A stretch of DNA of 23,762 nucleotides, taken from contig NHCU01000004.1 of assembly GCA_002167365.1 (NCBI GenBank), positions 1-23,762 on the forward strand. The letters run 5' to 3'. A program made the translations under genes and the position numbers. Every line of letters starts with the position of its first letter. The first letter of the stretch is position 1. The notes beneath the pieces were generated by a model. It was not told the DNA's origin. It made no database searches and was given only the letters and a program-made list of their open reading frames with translations. The stretch is from Betaproteobacteria bacterium TMED41 (GTDB lineage Bacteria > Pseudomonadota > Gammaproteobacteria > Burkholderiales > Burkholderiaceae_A). Shown here in pieces: positions 1 through 7,213 of this stretch.

Positions 1-104
1 ATCAATACAGCCGCCCTTTGGGTATTGGACATGTTATCTAACTCCTCTTGAAGAGTTAGTTCAGTTCCCAGTGCCGGATTGTTTTCTTTTTTATCATCAG
101 CCAT
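1..104 (-). CDS. fliG: FliG, flagellar motor switch/rotor protein, N-terminal fragment (runs off the window)
   Basis: FliG sits on the cytoplasmic face of the MS ring, binds the FliF C-terminus and takes torque from the stator. Only the first 34 codons are here. Reading the minus strand from the ATG at 104-102, the peptide begins MADDKKENNPALGTELTLQ and ends in SNTQRAAVL, which matches the start of the FliG N-terminal domain (a Q-[RK]-AA-[IV]-L signature). A GAGG ribosome-binding sequence lies about 5 bases upstream. It starts 39 bases after the fliF stop on the same strand, in the common fliE-fliF-fliG order. An ATG at 147 overlapping the fliF stop was discarded because its frame stops after 16 codons. 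The identification rests on a short peptide plus gene order. Confidence 0.85.
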   Translation of the reverse strand, partial: MADDKKENNPALGTELTLQEELDNMSNTQRAAVL

Positions 105-143
105 AAAGACCTCGTTTATTTTCTTTGCATAGTTTTATAATTA

Positions 144-2282
144 TCATGTAGATTTCATCATATTACGTAATACTGCGGCAACTCTACTTTCATCTTCCTG
201 GACCAACAGTCTCATTAAGACTACTTTATCGTCATATGAGTTTGCAGTATCAAGCATATCCATTGAAATTGACGCTTTTTTAGGCTTGAGTTTTGCTTTT
301 ATCTCCTCTAATGATTCACCTTCATCTAAATCAATGAATCCTTCCTCTGTCTCCTCTTCACTTTCCTGTTCAGATTGATCTACTGCATCGGCTTGAGCTT
401 TTTGTTGTGCTTCTTGAGCTGCAGCAATCATCTCGTTTGTCAAAAGCCCACCTTCAGACTCATGAATCTTACTCAATGCAACCTCTGGTCCTTCAACAGC
501 CATTTCATTCACAGCCATATCAATCGCAGCATTTTCAAGACCTTCTACTGCGGGTTCTGATGCTGCCATTTCTATTGCAACATGAGCCATAGCAATCCCT
601 TCTAAGTCTTTTTCTTCCTGCTCATCAATTGAAACCTCATCTTTTTGTGGTGGAGCAAACATGGACGTCATGATTGGTTTGACTATTGTCAGTAAGAAAA
701 GTAGGAAAACAAGACTGGCAATGGCAGTTTTAAGTGCATCGATTGTAACTGGGTTTTTAAACCAAGGCTCTGGAGGATCTTCGTAAAATGCGGTCGGCAT
801 TAAAGTTACAACATCACCTCTCCCTTCTTTATAGCCTACTACGCCCCTAACAAGGTTGGTCAATCTATCAATTTCTCCTTGAGAGTAACCGGCAATCAAA
901 GACTTTGAATTCGGTTCGTCCTTATTTGCGTCAATTTGACTTTGATCGTTACTGTTTCCATCGAAATCAGGGTGAGTGCGTTTTTCATTAACTACCACAG
1001 CTACGGACACCCTCTCGACGAGACCTACTTGCTCTTTTACATGCTTTACTATCCTATCAATTTCATAGTTTCTAGTTGCTCTTTTACTTAAAGTGACGCT
1101 TTCTTGTCCGAAATCATCAGGTAACGCGCCAGTAGAGTCAGTTAATTCGTTCGGTCTTGGAGGAGCGTTTGTAAGTGCTCCTGGAACTCCTTGGGCGTCA
1201 AGTTTATTCGTCCTATCCTCAGCCAAAGTTTCAGACCTTGTTTTCGGACCAGCTCCGTTTCTGTCAAAGTCCTCAGATGTTATTTCCGTTTGCCTGAAAT
1301 TCATAGAAACATCAACTTGGGCTTGAACATTTCCTTCGCCAAAAACAGGTGTAAGAATTTCTAAAATCCGGCTGCGGTAGGTTTGTTCGATGTCTTGTTT
1401 GTGTGACATTTGCGTGCTGGATAATCCGGCAGCAGAATCATTTTTACGAGTTAATAAATTTCCAAAATTGTCTACTATTGAAACATGTGTTGGATCTAAA
1501 TAAGGGACACTAGAAGCAATCAAATGGACAATTGCATCGACTTGAGTGGCAGTGACAATCCGATTAGGAATTGGGCTCACTACCACTGATGCTTTTGGAG
1601 GAGTTCTATCTCTTACAAATACACTTTGCTTTGGCAAAGCCAAATGTACTCTTGCGGAATTGACTGTAGCCATTGCTGAGATACTTCTTCCAAGATCTTG
1701 TTCAAGAGCGGAGACATAATTTACTTGTTCCATGAATTGACTAGTTGTCATTGATGACTGTTCTTTTAATGTTTCTATACCTGTAGGAATTGGTGCTTTT
1801 GGTATCCCCTTTGAAGCGAGAAACATTCGAGCCTCATGATAGGATTTTTCAACTACCATTAAGTGACCAGTTTTTTTATCTACCTTTGCTTCATATCCAC
1901 CCTCGTTAAGTGTTTCAAGGGCCATTTGTTTTTCGGGTTCATTCAATCCTGGTAATAACAAACGATAAGTTGTTGGTTTAAAAAATTCTCCTTGTGCGAA
2001 AATTGAAACAAAAATTAATAAAATAAAAAACACTATCAAAGCAGGCAAAGTTTTTTTGACAGCAGGTTGAGCCACCATTTGCTGGATTGTATTTTTTAAA
2101 TTATCAAATTTAAAACTTTCAACCGATAAACCTTCCCCAATTGGTGAAGCGGCTAAATTGGAAATAGTCCTTTTTGGTTTCGAAGTTTTCTCTTCGTCTT
2201 GAATGCGGTCCTGATCAAGAGGATCAGTAGATCCCGTTTCAGGTGTTATTGTGTTTTCAGGAGGAGTAGTTGCAATTGCCAT
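144..2282 (-). CDS. fliF: FliF, flagellar MS-ring protein with enlarged acidic C-terminal region
   Basis: FliF builds the inner-membrane MS ring on which the export gate, rod and rotor assemble. At 712 aa it is about 150 residues longer than usual (E. coli 552). Visible parts: a cytoplasmic N-terminus; a first membrane segment at about residues 79-97; the periplasmic ring-building domain, including the typical stretch LEQDLGRSISAM followed by ARVHLALPKQSVFVRD; and a second membrane segment at about 518-537. The C-terminus ends in YDDKVVLMRLLVQEDESRVA and RNMMKS (683-712), the FliG-binding tail. The extra length is an Ala/Glu-rich cytoplasmic stretch at about 548-682 with an imperfect internal repeat (EMAASEPAVEGLE, then NEMAVEGPE). 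It begins with ATG at 2282, 17 bases after the fliE stop, with only a weak Shine-Dalgarno. Identification is very secure. Confidence 0.97.
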   Translation of the reverse strand: MAIATTPPENTITPETGSTDPLDQDRIQDEEKTSKPKRTISNLAASPIGEGLSVESFKFDNLKNTIQQMVAQPAVKKTLPALIVFFILLIFVSIFAQGEFFKPTTYRLLLPGLNEPEKQMALETLNEGGYEAKVDKKTGHLMVVEKSYHEARMFLASKGIPKAPIPTGIETLKEQSSMTTSQFMEQVNYVSALEQDLGRSISAMATVNSARVHLALPKQSVFVRDRTPPKASVVVSPIPNRIVTATQVDAIVHLIASSVPYLDPTHVSIVDNFGNLLTRKNDSAAGLSSTQMSHKQDIEQTYRSRILEILTPVFGEGNVQAQVDVSMNFRQTEITSEDFDRNGAGPKTRSETLAEDRTNKLDAQGVPGALTNAPPRPNELTDSTGALPDDFGQESVTLSKRATRNYEIDRIVKHVKEQVGLVERVSVAVVVNEKRTHPDFDGNSNDQSQIDANKDEPNSKSLIAGYSQGEIDRLTNLVRGVVGYKEGRGDVVTLMPTAFYEDPPEPWFKNPVTIDALKTAIASLVFLLFLLTIVKPIMTSMFAPPQKDEVSIDEQEEKDLEGIAMAHVAIEMAASEPAVEGLENAAIDMAVNEMAVEGPEVALSKIHESEGGLLTNEMIAAAQEAQQKAQADAVDQSEQESEEETEEGFIDLDEGESLEEIKAKLKPKKASISMDMLDTANSYDDKVVLMRLLVQEDESRVAAVLRNMMKST

Positions 2283-2299
2283 AATTTATTTTCTAATTG

Positions 2300-2641
2300 T
2301 TAAACTGGCATACGAAGAATTTCTTGATATGCTTTAAGTACTTTATTTCTTATTTGCAAAGTTGCTTCAAATGCTACTGAGGATCTTTGCATGCTCAAGA
2401 CGACATCTGTAAGCGGGATGTCTTCACCTTTTTCATAGGCTGTTTTTCTTATTCCTGATGCTATTGCCGCATCGTTTGCACTACCTATAGCACTTTTAAC
2501 TGCATCGAGAAATTCAACTTTCGGAACTTCTTCTTTACCAACAGTCTGTTCTTGAATTCCTAGTTTAGCCTCAGTTTCGTGTTTTCTTATCGTTTCCAGC
2601 ATTGCTTGAATATTTGCGGGGCTATTAACTTTCATATTCAT
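2300..2641 (-). CDS. fliE: FliE, MS ring-rod junction protein
   Basis: FliE is exported by the flagellar type III system and links the MS ring to the proximal rod. The product is 113 aa (E. coli 104). The conserved C-terminal half is clear: PLTDVVLSMQRSSVAFEATL followed by QIRNKVLKAYQEILRMPV, the hallmark FliE ending. There is no signal peptide, as expected for a type III substrate. The ATG at 2641 is preceded by AAGGA about 7 bases upstream; a second ATG two codons later is possible. It lies 10 bases after the sigma-54 activator stop and 17 bases before fliF, so the three are almost certainly one transcript from the sigma-54 promoter at 4214-4230. Confidence 0.95.
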   Translation of the reverse strand: MNMKVNSPANIQAMLETIRKHETEAKLGIQEQTVGKEEVPKVEFLDAVKSAIGSANDAAIASGIRKTAYEKGEDIPLTDVVLSMQRSSVAFEATLQIRNKVLKAYQEILRMPV

Positions 2642-2651
2642 TATTTATCCT

Positions 2652-4178
2652 TTAATCAAAACTTAGTTCTGGTATTCCCATATTTTTTATTTGGGCGATT
2701 TTGTATCTGAGTGTTCTCGGACTAATTCCTAATTTTTTTGCCGCTGCTGTTCTACTTGTAGTTGACTGAATGGCAGACATTATGGTTTTAAACTCACTTT
2801 TTTTTACGGCTATTGTTAGACCTAAGTTTTCATTTTCTGTATTTTGCTTATCAGAAGTATTAAAACTTGATGGGTTCTCAATGTTTTGTCGTAACCAGCT
2901 ATCTTTAACATCTAAATTTAGAGAATCAACTGATATATCGCTATGGTGTTCAGACATTTGATCAATTTCAATGTTAGACATTTCATCAAAGATTAAATGG
3001 TTTGTATTTATTTCATTTCCAGAACACAAAACAAGAGCCCTTTGAATAACATTATCTAATTCTCTTACATTTCCAGGCCATGAATATTTGAGTAATTGAG
3101 CTTGAGCCTCCAATGAGATAGTCTTATGATCATCAGTATGACTCGATATGATGTGTGCTGTTAAAGGGAGTATGTCTTTACTTCTGTGCTTCAAAGGTAG
3201 AATTTTAAGCCTAAATGTACTTATCCTGAAGTACAGATCTTCTCTAAATTCTCTGTTTTTGATTGCCTCCCTTAAGTTTTTATTTGTTGCAGCAACTAAC
3301 CTAAAATCGACATTTATATTTGTTGAACCACCCAATCTAGTTACAACCCGTTCTTGCAAAACTCTTAATAGCTTTGTTTGTAAATGGCACGGAAGTTCAC
3401 CAATTTCATCCAAAAAAAGTGTTCCTTTGTTTGCTTGTTCAAAAACACCACGATGTTCTCTATGTGCTCCCGTAAAGGCCCCTTTTTCATGACCAAAGAG
3501 AAGATCCTCCATTAAATTTTCAGGTATTGCTCCACAATTAATACTCACAAATGACTCTTTGTTTCTTTTAGAAGCATCATGTAAGATTCTGGCCAGAACT
3601 TCTTTTCCAGCTCCGGTTGGACCTGTCAATAATGCAGTCACCTCTGCTTTTGCAACTTTCTCAGCTAATGACAAAAGCTTTTGACTCTCGGGGTCAACAA
3701 AGATATATGAGCTTCTTTTAAGATTATTATTTTTGCTGATTACTAAATTAGCCAATGATTCCCATTTTTGTGAATCACCGCTTTCAGAGGATAATACTTC
3801 AATAGCTCCAGCACGTATTGCAGAAATTCCCAACTCAAACTCGTCCTTACTCACACGACAAATAATTGGAACATTTTTTTCTAATGTTTTTGTCAAATTA
3901 GAAACCTCCTCAAATAAACCAAGGTTTTCTCTGAGGTGAATAACAATTAAATTGGTTTCTTTAAGGGTTTTTTTAAGGTCTTCAAGAGTTACAACAGACA
4001 GTAAATTGATTCCTGCATCAAGTAGAGTTTCACGGTGTGAACTGCTGGGGGGTGAAAATGGATCAAGCCAAAGAGCATTGAGTAAATCCTTGCCTATAAC
4101 AGTTTCATTCGATGTAACATCTACTTTTGATGAGGTGTTATTTAAATCGTGTGCTTTTTTTATAGATTCTTGTTTCAC
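2652..4178 (-). CDS. Sigma-54-dependent flagellar transcriptional activator (FlrC/FleR/FlbD-like) with degenerate receiver domain
   Basis: This is a bacterial enhancer-binding protein that drives sigma-54 RNA polymerase at flagellar promoters. Its 508 residues have three parts. Residues about 33-130 fold like a response-regulator receiver, but the phospho-acceptor position reads LIVIHLRE, with His81 where Asp is expected, and the conserved Lys is also missing. Residues about 160-395 are a full AAA+ domain: Walker A GPTGAGKE (186-193), the sigma-54-contacting GAFTGA loop (233-238), Walker B GTLFLDEIGE (252-261), and WPGNVREL. Residues about 465-500 are a Fis-type helix-turn-helix with LGISPRTLRYKIA, most like FlrC/FleR/FlbD. 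No sensor kinase gene is adjacent. The start is GTG (4178-4176) with AAGGA about 7 bases upstream. The gene lies directly under a sigma-54 promoter, so autoregulation or control by another FleQ-type activator is likely. The exact subfamily is uncertain. Confidence 0.93.
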   Translation of the reverse strand: MKQESIKKAHDLNNTSSKVDVTSNETVIGKDLLNALWLDPFSPPSSSHRETLLDAGINLLSVVTLEDLKKTLKETNLIVIHLRENLGLFEEVSNLTKTLEKNVPIICRVSKDEFELGISAIRAGAIEVLSSESGDSQKWESLANLVISKNNNLKRSSYIFVDPESQKLLSLAEKVAKAEVTALLTGPTGAGKEVLARILHDASKRNKESFVSINCGAIPENLMEDLLFGHEKGAFTGAHREHRGVFEQANKGTLFLDEIGELPCHLQTKLLRVLQERVVTRLGGSTNINVDFRLVAATNKNLREAIKNREFREDLYFRISTFRLKILPLKHRSKDILPLTAHIISSHTDDHKTISLEAQAQLLKYSWPGNVRELDNVIQRALVLCSGNEINTNHLIFDEMSNIEIDQMSEHHSDISVDSLNLDVKDSWLRQNIENPSSFNTSDKQNTENENLGLTIAVKKSEFKTIMSAIQSTTSRTAAAKKLGISPRTLRYKIAQIKNMGIPELSFD

Positions 4179-4213
4179 AAACAGTCCTTGTTTTATTTCT
4201 TACATGAACTGTC

Positions 4214-4230
4214 AGCAATAGGTATGCCAA
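4214..4230 (-). promoter_or_regulatory. Sigma-54 promoter upstream of the activator-fliE-fliF-fliG operon
   Basis: The minus strand reads TTGGCATACCTATTGCT, matching the sigma-54 consensus TGGCAC-N5-TTGCW with the GG and GC at the right spacing. It lies 36 bases upstream of the activator GTG start, and transcription would begin near 4203. The same TGGCAT-N5-TTGCT core occurs twice more in this window. Confidence 0.85.
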
Positions 4231-4282
4231 AAATTTGCCGATTATTCGACATAACGGAAAATTGATGCCGAAGTTAATTATT

Positions 4283-4681
4283 TTAAGCTTCTAAAAACCC
4301 TTTTTTATTGCGTTTTTGTGCTATTTTTCCGAGTCGATCGTACATTTCTACAGATGTACTATTTTCGTTTTCTCCGGAAAGGGTATTAAGGGCAGATCTT
4401 ATAGAGTCTAATTTTCTAGTAATGAGTATTTCATTTCTTCTGTGTAAATTTTGACAATCCTGAATTATTTCTCTGAGCGGTAGCCAAACATCGGATGTAT
4501 TCTCTTTTTTAAAAGGAGGAACATTCAAACTGTCAATGAAATTAATAAGTGAAGTTTTTTTTTCTTGCAATGAATCGAATTTTTCGAGGTCTTGTTTTTT
4601 TAGAGCATCAAACTCAAATTCAAGAATTTCTTGGATTTGCTTTGCCGCCTGGCAACCTTGCGAAACTATGTTTGAGTTCAA
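4283..4681 (-). CDS. flgN: FlgN-like chaperone for hook-junction proteins FlgK and FlgL
   Basis: FlgN is a small cytoplasmic chaperone that holds FlgK and FlgL for type III export. The product is 132 aa (E. coli 138), mainly helical and charged, with the family pattern of a long N-terminal helix (LEKFDSLQEKKTSLI), a central CQNLHRRNEILI and a C-terminal YDRLGKIA that resembles the FlgN tail. Overall identity is low, as is usual for this family, so position matters: it follows flgM directly and its clients are in the same window. The start is TTG at 4681, nine bases after the flgM stop, without a clear Shine-Dalgarno, so translation may depend on coupling to flgM. No upstream ATG is available in frame. 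Confidence 0.85.
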   Translation of the reverse strand: MNSNIVSQGCQAAKQIQEILEFEFDALKKQDLEKFDSLQEKKTSLINFIDSLNVPPFKKENTSDVWLPLREIIQDCQNLHRRNEILITRKLDSIRSALNTLSGENENSTSVEMYDRLGKIAQKRNKKGFLEA

Positions 4682-4690
4682 AGCTTATTT

Positions 4691-4996
4691 CTAAAAGTCT
4701 TGTTTTTTGTTTCCAATCAAGCTTTCCATGGAAATAAAGTTTTCAGCTATTCGTCTTGTGTTTAAAGGATAATTGCCCTCTTGAATAGCCAATCTGATTG
4801 CATTAACTTTTTCACGATCGAAAGATGGTTCTTGTTCCAAGGCTTTTTTTGCAACATCGCTAAGTATAAACTCATCTCTTCTTGAGACAGTATTTTCACT
4901 GTTCGTAGCCACTTCAGCAGGTTTTTTTGTATTAAAGCTAGTTGGTTTATCGGTTTGTGTTGCTCTGCTGTTTATGCTGTTGATAGGTTCGCTCAT
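4691..4996 (-). CDS. flgM: FlgM, anti-sigma-28 factor
   Basis: FlgM binds FliA (sigma-28) in the cytoplasm and is exported once the hook is complete, releasing late flagellar genes. From the ATG at 4996 it is 101 aa (E. coli 97). The N-terminal half is polar and disordered-looking; the C-terminal half carries the sigma-binding region (LSDVAKKALEQEPSFDREK, then VNAIRLAIQEGNYPLNTRRI, AENFISMESLI). An upstream in-frame TTG at 5020 would add 8 residues, but it sits at or before the predicted start of transcription from the sigma-28 promoter at 5026-5052, so the ATG is preferred. The ribosome-binding sequence is weak. Lies between flgA and flgN, a common gammaproteobacterial order. Confidence 0.92.
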   Translation of the reverse strand: MSEPINSINSRATQTDKPTSFNTKKPAEVATNSENTVSRRDEFILSDVAKKALEQEPSFDREKVNAIRLAIQEGNYPLNTRRIAENFISMESLIGNKKQDF

Positions 4997-5025
4997 ATTT
5001 TCTCTTTCTATTCTATCCAATATAT

Positions 5026-5052
5026 ATTTCGGATGATAAAAATAAAACTTTA
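5026..5052 (-). promoter_or_regulatory. Sigma-28 (FliA)-type promoter for flgM-flgN
   Basis: On the minus strand a perfect -35 TAAAGTTT (5045-5052) is followed by an 11-base spacer and TCCGAAAT (5026-5033), which keeps the CCGA core of the consensus GCCGATAA (5 of 8 matches). Transcription would begin near 5019, about 20 bases upstream of the flgM ATG. FliA control of flgM is a known feedback arrangement in enteric bacteria. Confidence 0.65.
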
Positions 5053-5058
5053 ATTGTT

Positions 5059-5844
5059 TTACAAACCAGATACTTTATTTTTACCAGTAACAATACCAAT
5101 GACAGTTTGTCCGGAATCTTTATTGAGTAATTTTATTTGATCTCCCATTCGTCCATCTTGTAAAGCTTCAACTGTAGCTTTAACAAGCATACCTTGTGCC
5201 ACTATTGAGAACAATACTTTATCTCCTTTTTTGATTAATTTTGCTGCTTTAATGTCAATTGAACGGATTACTTGCCCAGCTTTGACATTTTTGGTCATTT
5301 CTTGATTTTCTAGACCCTCGATTTTTGTAAACACGTCAACTGGCATTTTATTTTTAAATTTTTCTTCTAATTGAATTGAGTCTTCTTGAAGTCTTTCACC
5401 TCTCATTAAATTTTTCTTGGCAACCAGGACCATTATCGTTTTATTTGGTGGTTGTGTTTTTTTTGTGGTTATTTTGGGGCGTAATTTTTTTACTGTGTCT
5501 AGATCATTTGAGGTTACCCTGAGAAAAAACTGCCAGGAGGGCAACTTACAGCGAGCACGAACAGTTTCTTTGCTAGCAAAAGGAAAATCAAATTCAATTT
5601 TATTATTACATTTAGAGACTCTTACCCTACTGTCGGGAGGAATTACATTAACGTTATCTTTTAAAACACTCAATTCTTTTGCGATCCATTCCTTTGCAGA
5701 ATTTGTCATTTTGTTTTTCTCATACTCGCTAGAGAGAGAATGAGAAGAATAGAAATAACAAATCAAGAACAAGAAAAAAAATACTTTATTTGTCAAACTA
5801 TTGACACTTTTTGATCTTTGAATATTTTTTCTTATAAAAATCAA
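5059..5844 (-). CDS. flgA: FlgA, periplasmic P-ring assembly chaperone
   Basis: FlgA works in the periplasm to help FlgI polymerise into the P ring. The 261-aa product (E. coli 219) has a basic N-terminus and a hydrophobic export segment at about residues 20-37, then an N-terminal domain with two cysteines (VSKCNNK and ARCKLPSW) and a C-terminal SAF domain. That domain is shown by LVAKKNLMRGERLQ, VKAGQVIRSIDI and the family signature GDQIKLLNKDSGQTVIGIV. The start is TTG at 5844, chosen because a strong AAGGAG (5851-5856) lies 6 bases upstream; an internal TTG at codon 17 has no such site. It heads the minus-strand block flgA-flgM-flgN. No convincing promoter for it was found in the 78-base divergent gap. 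Confidence 0.92.
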   Translation of the reverse strand: MIFIRKNIQRSKSVNSLTNKVFFFLFLICYFYSSHSLSSEYEKNKMTNSAKEWIAKELSVLKDNVNVIPPDSRVRVSKCNNKIEFDFPFASKETVRARCKLPSWQFFLRVTSNDLDTVKKLRPKITTKKTQPPNKTIMVLVAKKNLMRGERLQEDSIQLEEKFKNKMPVDVFTKIEGLENQEMTKNVKAGQVIRSIDIKAAKLIKKGDKVLFSIVAQGMLVKATVEALQDGRMGDQIKLLNKDSGQTVIGIVTGKNKVSGL

Positions 5845-5856
5845 TTATTTCTCCTT

Positions 5857-5873
5857 GTGGCATGTCACTTGCT
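5857..5873 (+). promoter_or_regulatory. Sigma-54 promoter for the LysM/transglycosylase gene
   Basis: The plus strand reads GTGGCATGTCACTTGCT, a full match to the sigma-54 pattern TGGCA(C/T)-N5-TTGCW. Transcription would start near 5885, giving a leader of about 40 bases before the GTG at 5923. The element lies immediately next to the flgA ribosome-binding sequence on the opposite strand. Confidence 0.85.
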
Positions 5874-5922
5874 TTAAAACGTTCAATTGCAAAACTATAA
5901 TTTTCAAACGGAATAATTAACA

Positions 5923-7119
5923 GTGACTGAATCTTTTTTTCCTAAAACAGCAAAATTCGAGCCTAATTTACTAAAAAGTTCTACAGGCAAGATTAATTTG
6001 ATTAATCTAAGGCAAGAAATAGAAAAGAACAATGCAACTGCACAAAATTCATTTGGAAGTACTTTAAGGCAAACTATCTCTCAAAGCGAGGATACTAAAC
6101 CAAACAAGAAACAAATTGATCTCGAATCCATTCATAGAGTTAAGTCTGGTGAAACTTTGTCACATATTGCCTTAAAATCTATGAAAAAAGCGGGTTTGGA
6201 GATTGATTCAAAAAAAATTATGCAAATTGCGTTTAAACTTGCCGAGTTTAACAATATTAAAAATCCAAATTTAATAATTCCGGGTCAAAAAATAGACTTG
6301 TCAATAATTCAATCAAAAAATGCCACCTTAGAAAAAAATTATCAATCATTTGCGACAAAATATTTTCCTTTCAATGAGGAAAAGTCAAAACTTAATTCAA
6401 CTGAAGTCTTAAATCAAAATTTGCAAAGCAACACAGCAACCAATTCAAAAAAAAATGATTCAACTTCGTCGCAGGTATCGGCAATAAATACAGACAACAA
6501 ATTTGCAAATAGTAATAACCCTTTGCTCAATAAAACATTAAACAGAGCAATTGACCTTGGTTATATTTCTGATAAAGAAGCTACGCAAGCGAAAGAGAAA
6601 ATTTATAGCATGGCATCTAGATATAAGTTTACTCCTGATGACTTTGCTCGTGTGGCTTTAATGGAAAGTGATGGTTTTAACCCGAAAGCTACTAATGGGA
6701 GTTGTTTCGGCATTATTCAATTCTGTGTTGGAGAGGGAAGAGGTGCTGCATCTGTGGGGTTATCACATGATCCCGAAAAAATTTTAGAGTTAAATGTACC
6801 TGATCAGCTTGATCTGGTATCACAATATTTTGAAGATACTGATTTAAGAAAATTTAAACCTGCCTCCCTAGATCAACTATATTTAACAATACTTTCACCC
6901 GCAGCAAGAGAAGTTTTTAATGTGAATGAACCTTTATCTATTCCGGGACCTCAAGCAAGAGCTTTACATGTTGGAGGGGTAGTTGATGCCCCCATCACCA
7001 AGGCTTCAATAGTTAAAGGTTTGATAAGTCATGCAAAAAATACACTTTCAAATCATCTTTTTTCAAAAACCAACAGCCCTGTTGCTTTAAATCTCAATAC
7101 TAAATATAAAGCTGAATAG
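5923..7119 (+). CDS. LysM-domain protein with lytic-transglycosylase-like domain (putative flagellum-associated peptidoglycan hydrolase)
   Basis: The 398-aa product has a LysM peptidoglycan-binding module at about residues 71-125 (HRVKSGETLSHIA, ending LIIPGQKIDL). After an Asn/Ser/Lys-rich linker comes a C-terminal domain at about 205-370 resembling SLT/lysozyme-type transglycosylases: VALMESDGFNPKA with the likely catalytic Glu248, FGIIQF (262-267) and LYLTILSPAA (319-328). There is no hydrophobic N-terminal signal, so Sec export is unlikely; export through the flagellar system is an inference. The start is GTG at 5923: an in-frame stop lies at 5914-5916 and no ATG precedes the LysM module; the Shine-Dalgarno is poor. 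It lies under its own sigma-54 promoter just upstream of flgB, and FlgJ here lacks a hydrolase domain, so this protein probably opens the cell wall for the rod. Enzymatic activity is not proven by sequence. Confidence 0.8.
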   Translation: MTESFFPKTAKFEPNLLKSSTGKINLINLRQEIEKNNATAQNSFGSTLRQTISQSEDTKPNKKQIDLESIHRVKSGETLSHIALKSMKKAGLEIDSKKIMQIAFKLAEFNNIKNPNLIIPGQKIDLSIIQSKNATLEKNYQSFATKYFPFNEEKSKLNSTEVLNQNLQSNTATNSKKNDSTSSQVSAINTDNKFANSNNPLLNKTLNRAIDLGYISDKEATQAKEKIYSMASRYKFTPDDFARVALMESDGFNPKATNGSCFGIIQFCVGEGRGAASVGLSHDPEKILELNVPDQLDLVSQYFEDTDLRKFKPASLDQLYLTILSPAAREVFNVNEPLSIPGPQARALHVGGVVDAPITKASIVKGLISHAKNTLSNHLFSKTNSPVALNLNTKYKAE

Positions 7120-7141
7120 TTTTCTAGGAAAATATTTACCT

Positions 7142-7155
7142 ATTTGCCGGCAAAT
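7142..7155. promoter_or_regulatory. 14-base perfect palindrome upstream of flgB (possible activator site or weak terminator)
   Basis: ATTTGCCGGCAAAT is a perfect inverted repeat, 58 bases upstream of the flgB sigma-54 promoter and 22 bases after the preceding stop codon. Its half-site ATTTGCCG recurs at 4233-4240, beside the other operon's sigma-54 promoter. The position suits an enhancer-binding site. A run of T follows it, so a weak intrinsic terminator (5-bp stem, CCGG loop) is the alternative. Confidence 0.45.
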
Positions 7156-7213
7156 TTTTTCCTTTTGGTAAGCAATCAAAATAGAAACTACCTATTTAAA
7201 ACCTTTTAATCTC

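Noticed and set aside
132..147. ATG overlapping the fliF stop (ATGA) as the fliG start
   Set aside because: That frame meets a stop after 16 codons; the ATG at 104 gives the FliG N-terminus with a good ribosome-binding site.
375..592. Open frames on the plus strand opposite the 3' part of fliF
   Set aside because: They are antisense to a clearly coding Glu/Ala-rich stretch, have no recognisable family and no ribosome-binding site.
5798..5863. Minus-strand mini-frame beginning MPQGEIIDFYKKK that overlaps the flgA start
   Set aside because: Only 21 codons from its ATG, no ribosome-binding site, no family; flgA in the other frame has a strong AAGGAG and clear homology.
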